From positions 124,001 to 188,000 of the forward strand of contig NZ_BBJP01000081.1 in NCBI RefSeq assembly GCF_000739595.1: DNA of 64,000 nucleotides, in the 5' to 3' direction. Below, one piece after another: positions 1 to 8,203 of the stretch. Made by a program: the position numbers and the translations under genes. How positions within the stretch are numbered: position 1 is the first letter of the stretch; each line of letters starts with the position of its first letter. The notes under the pieces were generated by a model. The model did no database searches and was not told the DNA's origin. It worked only from the letters and a program-made list of their open reading frames with translations. This stretch comes from Halorubrum halophilum (GTDB taxonomy: Archaea > Halobacteriota > Halobacteria > Halobacteriales > Haloferacaceae).

Positions 1-799
1 GGACCACGTCGATGTCGTTCGCCTCGGCGTATTCGACGCCGTCGTAGATGACGGCGGCGGGGTCGCCGCCCTGGTCGTGGGAGATGAGCTCTCGGTCAAG
101 CCGGTCGGCGTGCTCCTGAATCTGCTCGTTGGCGCCCGCCCGGTAGGTGTCGCCGTTCGCCATCACCGACGAGTAGCCGCGGTCGGCGAGCCACTCGGAG
201 AGCTTCGCGATGCTCGTCGTCTTCCCGACCCCGTTGACGCCGGTGAAGACGATGGTGACGGGTTTGTCCGCCTCCGCGATCCGCTCTTCGAAGTCAAACT
301 GCCCGACGGCGATCACGTCGAGGAGGGCGTCGTGAAGCGCCGACTCGACCAGTTCGCCGGTCGTCTCGACCTGCTTGCGGGACTCGCCGAGCATCTTCTC
401 GCGGACGGTCTCGAGGATGCGCTCGGCGACGCTCATCTCCACGTCGCTCTCGAGCAGGGCCATCTCGAGGTCCCACAGTGGCTGCTCGAGGTCCTCCTCC
501 TCGATGATGATCCGGCCGGTCGCGAACGCCTTCGCGCGCTGGAAGGTGCTGGGCTCGTTGTCGTCGTCTGCGTCGTCCGAGCCGCCGGAAGCGGCCGTCT
601 CGGCAGCGTCAGCGTCGCTTTCTGCGACGTGATCGGCCTCGGGGGACTCCGCGGCGGCGCTCTCGTCAGCCACGGGCTCGTCTCCCTCCGGCTCGTCCGA
701 CTCCGCGGGCTCCTCGACCTCGGCGTTCTCCTCGACCTCGGCGTTCTCCTCGACGTCCTCCCGGAACCCGGAGAGCTTGTCTTTCAGTCCGTCGAACAC
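1..799 (-). CDS. ftsY: Signal recognition particle receptor FtsY (3' part cut off)
   Basis: SRP receptor GTPase that docks the SRP-ribosome complex at the membrane. The gene runs leftward and leaves the window before its stop. I chose the GTG at 799 because it gives MFDGLKDKLSGFRED, a typical FtsY start. The first ~110 residues are an acidic A domain rich in Glu/Asp/Ala with a VEENAE repeat. The N (four-helix) domain follows, then the G1 P-loop GVNGVGKTTS and the NGDTYRAGA motif, so both core domains are recognisable. It lies 9 bp downstream of pfdA at the end of a translation/targeting cluster. The 7S RNA of the same pathway lies at about 56 kb. Only the missing C-terminal G domain is uncertain. 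Confidence 0.95.
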   Translation of the reverse strand, partial: MFDGLKDKLSGFREDVEENAEVEENAEVEEPAESDEPEGDEPVADESAAAESPEADHVAESDADAAETAASGGSDDADDDNEPSTFQRAKAFATGRIIIEEEDLEQPLWDLEMALLESDVEMSVAERILETVREKMLGESRKQVETTGELVESALHDALLDVIAVGQFDFEERIAEADKPVTIVFTGVNGVGKTTSIAKLSEWLADRGYSSVMANGDTYRAGANEQIQEHADRLDRELISHDQGGDPAAVIYDGVEYAEANDIDVV

Positions 800-808
800 G
801 GTCGGACC

Positions 809-1267
809 TTACTCCTCGCCGCCTTCGCCCTGCTGCATCTGCTGCATCTGCTGCTGCTGCATCTGCTGTTGCATCTGCTGGGCCTGCTGTTCGAGCTCGT
901 CACTCTCGGTCTCAAGCTCGTCGACCTCCTCCTGCGTCTCCTCGATGCGCTCGTCGAGCGCGTCGCGCTTGCGACCGAGCACGTCGATGGCGTCTTCTTC
1001 GCTCTGCTCCGCGGAGTAGTTGCCGCCGAGCGAGACGATGATCTCGTCGATGTCCTGAACCTCGGCGCGCACGTAGGCGCCGCCGCCGAGCGGGACCTGC
1101 ACCGTCGAGCCCGAATCGAGGGTCTCGATCGCCTCGATCGCGTCGTCGATATCGGACTGCTCCTCCTGATAGTCGGCGATCTCGGCTTCGAGCGCCTCGA
1201 TCTCCTCGTCGAGCGCCTGCAGCTCCTGCGAGAGCTGCTGGAGCTGCTGTTGTCCGCCGCCCATCAT
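809..1267 (-). CDS. pfdA: Prefoldin subunit alpha
   Basis: Cytosolic co-chaperone subunit: two alpha and four beta subunits form a jellyfish-like hexamer that holds unfolded proteins. The 152-residue length fits the family. An N-terminal coiled coil (about residues 5-45, QQLQQLSQELQALDEE), a central beta-hairpin core (VQVPLGGGAYVRAEV ... IIVSLGGNY) and a second coiled coil ending in a Gln/Met-rich tail (QQMQQQMQQQQ) are all visible. Its ATG overlaps the end of rpl18a by 4 bp, so the two are probably translationally coupled. The low-complexity tail is common in haloarchaeal PfdA. Confidence 0.95.
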   Translation of the reverse strand: MMGGGQQQLQQLSQELQALDEEIEALEAEIADYQEEQSDIDDAIEAIETLDSGSTVQVPLGGGAYVRAEVQDIDEIIVSLGGNYSAEQSEEDAIDVLGRKRDALDERIEETQEEVDELETESDELEQQAQQMQQQMQQQQMQQMQQGEGGEE

Positions 1268-1440
1268 GCCGCGGACACCTCCTCGATGTCAATCTGGGTG
1301 CGCTTCCGGTTGTGCTGGCTCCCGACCGTGGTGTAGATTCGCTCGCGGGCGAGGTCCTCGTTCTCCGCCTCGACGTCCTTGGTGAACGGCTGGAAGCCGT
1401 CTCGGCTCTGGAACCGTCCACTCACCGTGTAGGTACTCAT
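1264..1440 (-). CDS. rpl18a: 50S ribosomal protein L18Ae (LX)
   Basis: Small archaeal large-subunit ribosomal protein, 58 residues starting MSTYTVSGRFQSRDGFQPF. An in-frame ATG two codons upstream (1446) would add MN; I prefer 1440 because the MSTYTV start resembles homologues. It overlaps pfdA by 4 bp. The LX-pfdA-ftsY order following rpl39e-rpl31e-eif6 is a conserved haloarchaeal arrangement. An AT-rich stretch just upstream (about 1465-1480) is the likely promoter, which suggests a new transcript starts here, after the decayed ABC gene. Confidence 0.93.
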   Translation of the reverse strand: MSTYTVSGRFQSRDGFQPFTKDVEAENEDLARERIYTTVGSQHNRKRTQIDIEEVSAA

Positions 1441-1568
1441 GTTCACCGATCCGGCAGGGACAGGGAAGTATCTTCCTAAAAATCGAGACGCGGCCGAACA
1501 TCAGAAAAAGCAACGAAGAAGCGTTGAAACGCCCTTCGAGACGTAATTTGTTGTCGTCAGACGCGCGA

Positions 1569-1791
1569 TCACCCGGCGAGGTCGGTCGCGTCGTGACCGA
1601 GTCGGATGGCCCCGCCGCCTGTCGGCGACAGGAATCCGAGAAGGGTACGGGTCGCGGTCGTCTTCCCGGCGCCGTTCGGCCGGAGAAAGCCGAACACTTC
1701 GCCGTCCTCGACGGTGAACGACGCGTCCTCGCTACCGCGAACGTCGCCGTAGTACTTCGTCAGAGACCGACGTTCGATTGCGGGCGTACCG
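1569..1791 (-). pseudogene. Remnant of an ABC-2 type transporter ATPase (N-terminal fragment)
   Basis: Reading the minus strand from about 1791 to the TGA at 1569-1571 gives ~74 codons that match the start of an ABC-transporter ATPase: PAIERRSLTKYYGDVRGSED, then a Walker A in the context GFLRPNGAGKTT, then TLLGFLSPTGGGAIRLGHD and a stop. The usual Q-loop, signature and Walker B regions are absent. The expected start Met is an ACG codon, and no ATG or GTG lies nearby in frame. A Gly-to-Arg change precedes the P-loop (FLRPNG for FLGPNG). I read it as a truncated, start-less relic lodged between eif6 and rpl18a. The 300+ bp around it hold no other gene. Confidence 0.8.
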
Positions 1792-1903
1792 TCGGCAACT
1801 CGGCGTCGAGTTTTAAAAAGGGGGAGCAGGATCGCCGGACCGGGCGCGGTCCCGTCAGGCGAGAGTCGAGCGAGGACCGGGGGGCGAAACGCGCGCGTCG
1901 GCC

Positions 1904-2569
1904 TCAGTCGATGAAGCCGAGCGTCTCCTCGATCCGACCCAGCTCCGGGCCGGTAGTGTCCTCGCCGACGACGTACCCCTCGTCGGTGGCGACGAGCCCG
2001 GAGCCGACGAGCGGCGCGCCGTAGTTGATCGTTCCGAGGTCGGCTCGCACGTCGAGCGCCTCCTCGACGGCCTGGAGCTCCGACTCGGTCGACTGGGGGT
2101 GGCAGAGGACGCCCGTGTCGTTGGCGACCGCGGCGGTGCCGACCGTTCGCACGTCGCCGAGGTCGCCGCGGACCACGGGGACGTCCAGCGTGTCTTTGAT
2201 CGTCACGATCGACTCGCGCGGGAGGTCCGGGTGGACGTAGGCGCCGTAGTCGTTCGCGAGGACGACGTTCCCGGCCGCGTTGATCTCGCCGGGGAGCTCG
2301 CTGACCTCGCGGTCGGCGGCCTCGGCGATCCGCGACTGCTCCCGCTCGGTGGCCCGCGCGGAGACGAGAACCCCGTTCTCGTTCCCTGTCGCGAGTGAGC
2401 CGACGGTGTTGGCGCCGCCGACCGTCGTGAGGAGGGGCTCGGCGCCCAGTTCCTCGCCGAGCGCGTCGGCGAGCTCCTCGTCGACGTCCGGCCGGACCAA
2501 CAGGAGGTCGTCGATCGCGCGGGCGAACACGCCCACGTACGACGAGCCGGTGAAGGTCGCCCGTAACAC
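1904..2569 (-). CDS. eif6: Translation initiation factor 6 (aIF6)
   Basis: Ribosome anti-association factor that binds the 50S subunit and keeps it from joining 30S prematurely. The 221 residues match the archaeal family, with five pentein-type repeats visible as recurrent patterns ([65 protein letters not shown]). The start is the GTG at 2569 ([15 protein letters not shown]), one base after the rpl31e stop, so the genes are co-transcribed. SBDS, the factor that promotes eIF6 release in eukaryotes, is encoded in this window at 22592. Confidence 0.96.
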   Translation of the reverse strand: MLRATFTGSSYVGVFARAIDDLLLVRPDVDEELADALGEELGAEPLLTTVGGANTVGSLATGNENGVLVSARATEREQSRIAEAADREVSELPGEINAAGNVVLANDYGAYVHPDLPRESIVTIKDTLDVPVVRGDLGDVRTVGTAAVANDTGVLCHPQSTESELQAVEEALDVRADLGTINYGAPLVGSGLVATDEGYVVGEDTTGPELGRIEETLGFID

Positions 2570-2570
2570 G

Positions 2571-2849
2571 TTACTCGGCGTGCTCGGCTTCGACGACCGG
2601 CTCGTCGTCTTCGACGAACCGGGCCGCGCGGACGCGGACCTTGCTCGGCGGGTTCTGTCGCCCGTTCGCCCAGACAGCCTCGTTGACCGAGGTGTCGATG
2701 ACGACTTCCTCCTCGTCGACGGAGAAGTGCTGCGCGAGGTGTTCGCGGACGATCTTCATCGCGAAGTCGGCGCGTTCCTGGACCGGCTTGTCGTTGGCGT
2801 CGCGGAGCGGGACGGTGACGACGCGCTCCTCGAAATCACTCGTCGACAT
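2571..2849 (-). CDS. rpl31e: 50S ribosomal protein L31e
   Basis: Large-subunit ribosomal protein near the exit tunnel. The 92 residues include the typical [11 protein letters not shown] start and the [20 protein letters not shown] core, with a short acidic tail typical of halophiles. It directly abuts the rpl39e stop (2850) and is followed after one base by eif6, a standard archaeal arrangement. Confidence 0.97.
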   Translation of the reverse strand: MSTSDFEERVVTVPLRDANDKPVQERADFAMKIVREHLAQHFSVDEEEVVIDTSVNEAVWANGRQNPPSKVRVRAARFVEDDEPVVEAEHAE

Positions 2850-3002
2850 TTACTCGTCCAGGTCGTTCCGGCGCCAGTTGCGCCGCTTGGGGTTTCGCGT
2901 GACGTTCATGTCGGTCTTCATCATGACCCACGCGGGGACGCGGGTGTTCTGGCGTTCCGCCTTCGCCAGACGCTTCTTTTGGGCCTTCGACTTGTCTCCC
3001 AT
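2850..3002 (-). CDS. rpl39e: 50S ribosomal protein L39e
   Basis: Very small basic ribosomal protein lining the exit tunnel, 50 residues from [20 protein letters not shown] to WRRNDLDE, with the family pattern [21 protein letters not shown]. The start at 3002 was chosen because the longer upstream reading (from 3083) adds residues absent from the family. First gene of the rpl39e-rpl31e-eif6 operon; an AT-rich stretch at about 3025-3040 could be its promoter. Confidence 0.96.
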
Positions 3003-3098
3003 AGTGGCGCACACTTCCCCCGGGTCGCATAAAACCCCTTCCATACGGGGTCGCTCGGCAGCGTCGAATTCCGCGAGACGCACCGTGTCTCGGCGGGG

Positions 3099-4217
3099 TC
3101 AGAGCGCCCGTTCGGCGAGGTTTCGGTAGATCCGGCAACATCGATCGAGGACCTCGATCCCGACGCTCTCGGTCTCGGTGTGCGCCTCGCCGGGCTCGGA
3201 GGGCCCGCAGACGAGGGGCTCGGTACCGGCCTCGGCGAGCCAACCGGCGTCGGTCGCGTGGGGCTTGACGACGTGTTCGGGCGCGTCGAGCCCCAGCTCG
3301 TCGTGGACCTCGCGGGCCGCCGCGAGCGCGGCGTCGGCGAATGCGTCATCGCCGCAGGCCATCGGCGGGAGGTCCTGATCCACCTCCCACGCGACGCCGT
3401 CGACCGCCTCCGCGGCGCGACCGATATCGGCGCGGTCGCCCGGGACGGTGCGCTCGTCGATCGTCACCTCGCAGCGCTCCGGGATCACGTTCCACGTCTC
3501 GCCGCCGTGGACCATCGTCACCGCGAGCGACCCGGTCACGGATTCGCTGAAGACGGTCGCCTCCGGGGCGTCGAGCCCCCGAATCACGTCGATGGCGTCG
3601 CTCGCGCGGTAGACCGCGTTCTCGCCGGCCTCGGGCTCAGAGGCGTGCGCCGCGGTCCCGCTCGCGACGAGCGTGGAGGCACGCCGGCCCTTGTGCGCGA
3701 CGACCACGTCGGTGACGCCCGGTTTCGAGTAGGCCGTCGATCCCTCGGCGACGACCGCGCGGCCGGGGGCGAACCCCTCCGCGATCGCGTGGCGCGCTCC
3801 CGTCCCGCCGACCTCCTCGCCGACGAACGAGGCGAACGCGAGTTCGCGGTCGGCCGGCGGCTCCGCGTCCCGGAACGCGAGCATGCAGGCCGCCACCGCG
3901 CCCTTCATGTCGGCCGCGCCGCGGCCGTATATCCGGCCGTCGCGGCGCTCGACGACGTAGTCGCCCGCGTTCCCCTCTCCGGTCGTCTGGCGGTCGGCCG
4001 GGGGAACCACGTCGTGGTGGCCCACGAGCGCGAGCGTGTCGGCGTCGTAGTCGTTCGTCTCGCCTTTATAAGCGATCACGTTTCCCACCGCGTCGCGCTC
4101 GATCCGCGCGTCGGTCTCCGCGCGGAGCCACTCCTCGATCGCGTCGCCGGCGGCGGTCTCGTCCTCGTGCGACGGGATCGCGACCAGCGTTTCGGTCAGG
4201 TCCGCGAGTTCGTTCAT
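3099..4217 (-). CDS. M20 family metallopeptidase, DapE/ArgE type
   Basis: Zinc-dependent amidohydrolase, 372 residues. M20 landmarks: metal-binding HHD at residues 67-69 in GHHDVVPP, the bridging Asp in GRGAADMKG (~103), the catalytic Glu pair in VGEEVGGTG (134-135), and a late His in KPHATDAGWLAEAG. The central dimerisation domain (VTDVVVAHKGR...) is present. DapE (succinyl-diaminopimelate desuccinylase) is the most likely role, but ArgE-like or peptidase activity cannot be separated by motif alone. No lysine or arginine genes are adjacent. Transcribed away from msrA, with repeat copy A between them. Confidence 0.85.
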   Translation of the reverse strand: MNELADLTETLVAIPSHEDETAAGDAIEEWLRAETDARIERDAVGNVIAYKGETNDYDADTLALVGHHDVVPPADRQTTGEGNAGDYVVERRDGRIYGRGAADMKGAVAACMLAFRDAEPPADRELAFASFVGEEVGGTGARHAIAEGFAPGRAVVAEGSTAYSKPGVTDVVVAHKGRRASTLVASGTAAHASEPEAGENAVYRASDAIDVIRGLDAPEATVFSESVTGSLAVTMVHGGETWNVIPERCEVTIDERTVPGDRADIGRAAEAVDGVAWEVDQDLPPMACGDDAFADAALAAAREVHDELGLDAPEHVVKPHATDAGWLAEAGTEPLVCGPSEPGEAHTETESVGIEVLDRCCRIYRNLAERAL

Positions 4218-4267
4218 ACGGTCGGGTCGGTGTTTGGCGGCTTAAAAACTGAGTGTGCAGATGTCAT

Positions 4268-4571
4268 TTATACGCCGGTTGCGATGGCGCGCGCCTCCGA
4301 GCGCCGAGCGGGCGCGAGGAGCGCCGCGCGAGGGAGTCGGTCGCCCGGAGCAGCGCGGAGGGCGACCGACGAGGCTGGGGAGGTATGAGGTGCGGTGCTG
4401 TGCGGGGCAGGGTGGGACTCAAAGGGGCAGCCGATGAGGCGGGCGCAGGCGACGTAAGCACTGGAAGGAGCGAGCGTAGCGAGCGACTGAAGCGCACAGC
4501 GAGCGTGCGCCCGCCTCATCGGCTGGGGCTTTGGAGGTGTTCACCGTCGATCCGTAGTCATCGATTTATAA
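4268..4571. repeat. Dispersed structured repeat, copy A
   Basis: Intergenic element, element sense = plus strand, from a degenerate border TTATAC (4268) to TTATAA (4566-4571). Hairpin II arms are 4336-4346 / 4360-4370 (11 bp). The long hairpin III has arms 4428-4446 / 4507-4525 (19 bp, perfect). Between them are boxes shared with the other copies: CGAGGCTGGGGAGG, GTGGGACTCAAAGGGGCAG, AGGCGACGTAAGCAC and finally CTGGGGCTTTGGAGGTGTTC. Several ORFs cross it in all frames, but none looks like a protein. It fills the divergent gap between the M20 peptidase and msrA. Confidence 0.9.
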
Positions 4572-4601
4572 ACGGGACCCCGCTCAGTGAATCACATCTT
4601 C

Positions 4602-4648
4602 CTCATAAGCGCGCGTGATTAATACGTCTCCGAGCCCTTACCCCAACC
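4602..4648 (+). promoter_or_regulatory. Likely msrA promoter
   Basis: The AT-rich box GATTAATACG (4617-4626) lies about 27 nt upstream of the msrA ATG at 4649, the spacing of an archaeal TATA box on a near-leaderless transcript. It lies just outside repeat copy A. Confidence 0.45.
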
Positions 4649-5185
4649 ATGTCTAATCAGCTCGAAACCGCGACGCTCGGCGGCGGGTGCTTCTGGTGTA
4701 CCGAGGCGGCGCTCGAACTGCTCGACGGCGTCGAGTCGGTCACGTCCGGCTACGCCGGAGGCCACGCCGACGACCCCACGTACAGACAGGTCTGCTCCGG
4801 CAACACCGGCCACGCCGAAGTCGTGCAGGTGGAGTTCGATCCCGACGTGATCGCCTACGACAAGGTGCTGGAGGCGTTCTTCGAGGTCCACGATCCGACC
4901 CAGCTCAACCGACAGGGCCCGGACGTGGGGACCCAGTACCGCTCGATCGTACTCACCCACGACGACGAGCAGCAGGAGGTTGCCGAGGCGTATATCGAGG
5001 CGCTCGACGAGGAGTACGACGACGACGTGGTGACCGAGATCGAGCCGCTGGAGACGTTCTACCGCGCCGAGGAGAAGCATCAGGACTACTTCGCAAAGAA
5101 CCCCGACGACGCCTACTGCACCTTCCACGCCAAACCGAAGATGGAGAAGGTCCGCGAGAAGTTCGAGGCGAAAGTCGCGAAGTAG
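4649..5185 (+). CDS. msrA: Peptide-methionine (S)-S-oxide reductase MsrA
   Basis: Repairs oxidised methionine in proteins, reducing the S-epimer of methionine sulfoxide at the expense of thioredoxin-like donors. 178 residues. The catalytic motif GGGCFWC lies at residues 11-17 (nucleophilic Cys14, with Cys17 nearby), followed by family motifs SGYAGGHADDPTYRQVCSG, GHAEVV and QYRSIV. No fused MsrB domain is present. Flanked on both sides by copies A and B of the dispersed repeat in opposite orientation, so the gene stands alone. Confidence 0.97.
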   Translation: MSNQLETATLGGGCFWCTEAALELLDGVESVTSGYAGGHADDPTYRQVCSGNTGHAEVVQVEFDPDVIAYDKVLEAFFEVHDPTQLNRQGPDVGTQYRSIVLTHDDEQQEVAEAYIEALDEEYDDDVVTEIEPLETFYRAEEKHQDYFAKNPDDAYCTFHAKPKMEKVREKFEAKVAK

Positions 5186-5233
5186 GGCGTTTGCGATATC
5201 GGAAAACGCGTGTTTGAACGCTTGAACGATTGT

Positions 5234-5594
5234 TTATAAGCGATCATCGATAGGAGTACGCCGGTAGAAATCTCCAAAGTCCCAGCCGCTCGGTGATACG
5301 TGATCGACGGCTCTGCGGTGAACACCTCCAAAGCCCCAGCCGTGGGGAGCGCGCACGCTCGCTGCGCTCCTCGTCACTCGCTTCGCTCGTTCCTGCGGTG
5401 CTTACGTCGCCTCCGCGCTCCCCACGGCTGCCCCTTTGAGTCCCACCCGACCGCACCGCCCCGCACCTCACGCCTCCCCAGCCTCGTCGGTCGCCCTCCG
5501 CGCTGCTCCGGGCGACCGACTCCCTCGCGCGGCGCTCCTCGCGCCCTTATCAGGGCGCTCGGAGGCGCGCGCCACCGCGATCGGCCATTTATAA
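5234..5594. repeat. Dispersed structured repeat, copy B (inverted relative to A)
   Basis: Same family as copy A on the opposite strand, from TTATAA at 5234-5239 to TTATAA at 5589-5594. Hairpin III arms are 5337-5353 / 5414-5430 (17 bp, perfect). The stem sequence is unrelated to copy A (GTGGGGAGCGCG against GATGAGGCGGGCGC), yet both arms have changed together. Hairpin I shows GCGCCC (5541-5546) / GGGCGC (5553-5558). At the left end there is an extra, degenerate tail unit (5262-5290; TCTCCAAAGTCCCAGCCGCTCG) next to the main tail. A and B flank msrA as inverted copies. Confidence 0.9.
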
Positions 5595-5692
5595 ACACTC
5601 ATCACCCGATCCCTCTCCACTCCCGATCGCGTTCGCCCGGCAACCTCGCGGTCGAACGGTAGACCTTTGCCGCCCCCGGTGTGAGCGGGCGT

Positions 5693-6097
5693 ATGGTCTC
5701 GCTGGGACTGGTGGTGGCGCGGTTCAACGACTCCGTCACGGAGCCGATGGCCGAGGCCGCCCGCGAGGCGGCCGCCGACCGCGACGCCGTCATCGTCGAC
5801 GAACTGAGCGTGCCGGGTGCCTACGACAGCCCGCTGGCCGCCGACCGGCTCGCGCGCCGCGACGACGTCGACGCCGTCGCGGTGGTCGGCGCCATCGTCA
5901 CCGGCGACACCGACCACGACCACGTGATCGCGAGCGCGACCGCCGACAAGCTCACGCAGGTGAGCCTCGACCGCGACACCCCCGTCACGTTCGGCGTGAG
6001 CGGGCCGGGGATGTCCGGCGCGGAGGCGCGCGAGCGCATCGACAAGGGCGCGGACGCCGCCGAGGCCGCGATCGACCTCGCGGAGGAACTCGAATGA
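5693..6097 (+). CDS. ribH: 6,7-dimethyl-8-ribityllumazine synthase
   Basis: Penultimate step of riboflavin synthesis: condenses 5-amino-6-ribitylamino-uracil with dihydroxybutanone phosphate; normally a cytosolic pentamer or icosahedron. 134 residues, short as in archaeal RibH. Visible motifs: LVVARFNDSVTEPM (substrate loop), VPGAYDSPLAADRLA, VVGAIVTGDTDHDHVIA, and TFGVSGPGMSGAEARERIDKG. The ATG at 5693 was preferred to an upstream GTG (5681). No other riboflavin gene is adjacent; the downstream aminotransferase follows after 31 bp. Confidence 0.95.
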   Translation: MVSLGLVVARFNDSVTEPMAEAAREAAADRDAVIVDELSVPGAYDSPLAADRLARRDDVDAVAVVGAIVTGDTDHDHVIASATADKLTQVSLDRDTPVTFGVSGPGMSGAEARERIDKGADAAEAAIDLAEELE

Positions 6098-6128
6098 CCG
6101 GCGGAGACGACACACGGAGGACACCACA

Positions 6129-7283
6129 ATGAGCGACGCATACGACTTCTCAGAGCGGATCGGACGCGTAGCACCCAGCGCCACGCTGGCGATATCGAAC
6201 CTCGCAGCCGAAAAGGAGGCCGAGGGCGCCGACATCGTCGACCTGTCGGTCGGCGAGCCCGACTTCGACACCCCGGAGAACATCGTCGAGGCCGGCAAGG
6301 ACGCCCTCGACGCGGGTCACACGGGCTACACCTCCTCGAACGGGATTCCCCAACTCAAGGAGGCCATCGCCGAGAAGCTCCGCGGCACCGGTATCGACGC
6401 CGACGCCGACGAGGTGATCGTCACCCCCGGCGGCAAGCAGGCGCTGTACGAGACATTCCAGACGCTGATCGACGACGGCGACGAGGTCGTCCTCCTCGAT
6501 CCGGCGTGGGTCTCCTACGAGGCGATGGCGAAGCTCGCCGGCGCCGACCTCTCGCGGGTCGATCTGGCCCCGCACGGGTTCCAGCTGGAGCCCGCCCTCG
6601 ATCAGCTCGCGGAGACGGTCTCGGACGACACCGAGCTGCTCGTCGTCAACTCCCCGTCGAACCCCACGGGCGCCGTGTTCTCGGAGGCCGCCTTGGAGGG
6701 CGTCCGCGACCTCGCCGTCGAACACGACGTCGCCGTGATCTCCGACGAGATCTACGAGCAGATCACCTACGACGCCGACCATCTCTCGCTCGCGAGCCTC
6801 GACGGGATGGCCGACCGGACGGTCACGATCAACGGCTTCTCGAAGGCGTACTCGATGACCGGCTGGCGGCTCGGCTACCTCCACGCGACCGAGGAGTTCG
6901 TCGGGCAGGCCGGCAAGCTCCACTCGCACTCCGTCTCCTGCGCTGTGAACTTCGTCCAGCGCGCGGGCGTCGAGGCCCTCGAGAACACCGACGAGTCGGT
7001 CACGGAGATGCGCGACGCGTTCCGCGACCGTCGCGACCTCCTCGTCGACCTGTTCGACGAGCACGGCGTCGACGTCGACGTGGGCGACGGCGCGTTCTAC
7101 ATGATGATCCCGGTAGATGAGGACGATCAGGCGTGGTGCGAGGCCGCCATCGAGGAGGCCTCCGTCGCCTGCGTCCCCGGCAGCGCGTTCAACGCGCCGG
7201 GGTACGCCCGTATCTCGTACGCCGCGAGCGAGGAGCGCCTCCGCGAGGCGGTCGACCGACTCGTCTCGAACGACCTGCTGTAG
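6129..7283 (+). CDS. PLP-dependent aminotransferase, aspartate-aminotransferase class I fold
   Basis: 384-residue fold-type I aminotransferase. Family marks: NSPSNPTG at about 174-181, SDEIYE (205-210) and the PLP lysine Lys239 in NGFSKAYSMTGWRLGYL. The N-terminus (PSATLAISNLAAEKEAEG) is typical of archaeal AspB/AspC-like enzymes that use aspartate, but substrate choice (Asp, aromatic, Ala) cannot be read from the sequence. It follows ribH by 31 bp in the same direction, possibly on one transcript, though no functional link is obvious. Confidence 0.9.
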   Translation: MSDAYDFSERIGRVAPSATLAISNLAAEKEAEGADIVDLSVGEPDFDTPENIVEAGKDALDAGHTGYTSSNGIPQLKEAIAEKLRGTGIDADADEVIVTPGGKQALYETFQTLIDDGDEVVLLDPAWVSYEAMAKLAGADLSRVDLAPHGFQLEPALDQLAETVSDDTELLVVNSPSNPTGAVFSEAALEGVRDLAVEHDVAVISDEIYEQITYDADHLSLASLDGMADRTVTINGFSKAYSMTGWRLGYLHATEEFVGQAGKLHSHSVSCAVNFVQRAGVEALENTDESVTEMRDAFRDRRDLLVDLFDEHGVDVDVGDGAFYMMIPVDEDDQAWCEAAIEEASVACVPGSAFNAPGYARISYAASEERLREAVDRLVSNDLL

Positions 7284-7335
7284 CGCTCGAACCGCCACCG
7301 CAGCACATTTTCTCGGCGGCCACGAAGCCAACTCC

Positions 7336-7785
7336 ATGGACGAGTCCGAGCGGGAGGCAATACTCGATCAGGTCACCAGTCAGAGCGCGACGGTCGGCGC
7401 CTCGGTCCCGGACACGGTAACTATTGATGGAACCGAGGTCGACCTCTCCGAGTTCATCGTGGAGACGCGAGCGATCGAGACGGTCCCGGCCGAGATCGAC
7501 CGAAAGGTCTCGTCGGTGAAGACGACGCTCCGCGCGGAGCGCGAGCGACGGATGGCTCGTCTGAGAGGCGAGAACGGTGACACTGAGACCACCGATACCG
7601 ACGCGATCGACCTCCCGCTCGATCGCGAGACCGCCGAGACGCTCGCCGACGAGATCGTCGGGATCGACCGGGCGCTGAACGCCTTAGAGACGATCCGTCA
7701 TCCCGACTTCGCCGACGAACACGATTCAGCGACGCTCGACGGCCACGAGCGCTGGCTCTCCTTCGTCGACGCCGTGCGGGACTGA
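7336..7785 (+). CDS. Conserved haloarchaeal protein, probably DUF5788 family
   Basis: 149 residues, acidic, no signal peptide or membrane segment. Begins MDESEREAILDQVTSQSATVGASVPDTV, then EVDLSEFIVETRAIETVPAEI and a basic helix (KTTLRAERERRMARLRG), with an amphipathic C-terminal half. The pattern resembles haloarchaeal DUF5788 proteins as I remember them; function unknown. Start ATG 7336, 52 bp after the aminotransferase. Confidence 0.75.
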   Translation: MDESEREAILDQVTSQSATVGASVPDTVTIDGTEVDLSEFIVETRAIETVPAEIDRKVSSVKTTLRAERERRMARLRGENGDTETTDTDAIDLPLDRETAETLADEIVGIDRALNALETIRHPDFADEHDSATLDGHERWLSFVDAVRD

Positions 7786-7867
7786 CCCAAACCGACACGG
7801 CCGACCGTCACGGCCGAGCGATGCGACGTTCCGAAACCCTTACTCCCGGAGCGGAACACCTCAGCGT

Positions 7868-8203
7868 ATGAGCGATACGTCCGACTCGACGGATGACGCG
7901 GGGGAGGCGCCCGACGGGGGCGACGACGCCGCGGCCGCCGTCGACGCCGAGGAAGTCCGGCACGTCGCGGATCTGGCTCGCGTCCGGCTTGACGACGACG
8001 AGGTCGCGGCGTTCGCCGACCAGTTCGGCGACATCCTCGACTACTTCGAGGCGCTCGACGAGGTGCCCGAGACCGAGCGAGAAGAGGAGCTCGTCAACGT
8101 GATGCGCCCCGACGAGGTCGAGGCGGGGCTTTCACAGGAGGAGGCGCTGTCGAACGCCGAGGAGACGGAAGACGGCTTCTTCGTGGGGCCGAAGGTGTCG
8201 TAG
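7868..8203 (+). CDS. gatC: Asp-tRNA(Asn)/Glu-tRNA(Gln) amidotransferase subunit C
   Basis: Small stabilising subunit of the transamidosome that converts misacylated Glu-tRNA(Gln)/Asp-tRNA(Asn) to Gln/Asn-tRNA. 111 residues: an acidic N-terminal extension of ~28 residues, then the GatC core (VRHVADLARVRLDDDEVAAFADQFGDILDYFEALDEV, then the C-terminal GFFVGPKVS tail). It abuts gatA with no gap. GatB is not in this window, so the GatB or GatDE partner lies elsewhere. Confidence 0.95.
   Translation: MSDTSDSTDDAGEAPDGGDDAAAAVDAEEVRHVADLARVRLDDDEVAAFADQFGDILDYFEALDEVPETEREEELVNVMRPDEVEAGLSQEEALSNAEETEDGFFVGPKVS

Noticed and set aside
1524-2024. Plus-strand 166-codon ORF over the ABC relic and the 3' end of eif6
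   Set aside because: The minus strand carries the recognisable protein sequences; this frame is Arg/Ser-rich and lacks any motif.
4253-4618. Short ORFs within repeat copies (also at 5300-5662, 34177-34670, 55394-55921)
   Set aside because: Present in all frames, rich in Arg/Ser/Pro, and stem arms change freely between copies, which is incompatible with protein constraint.
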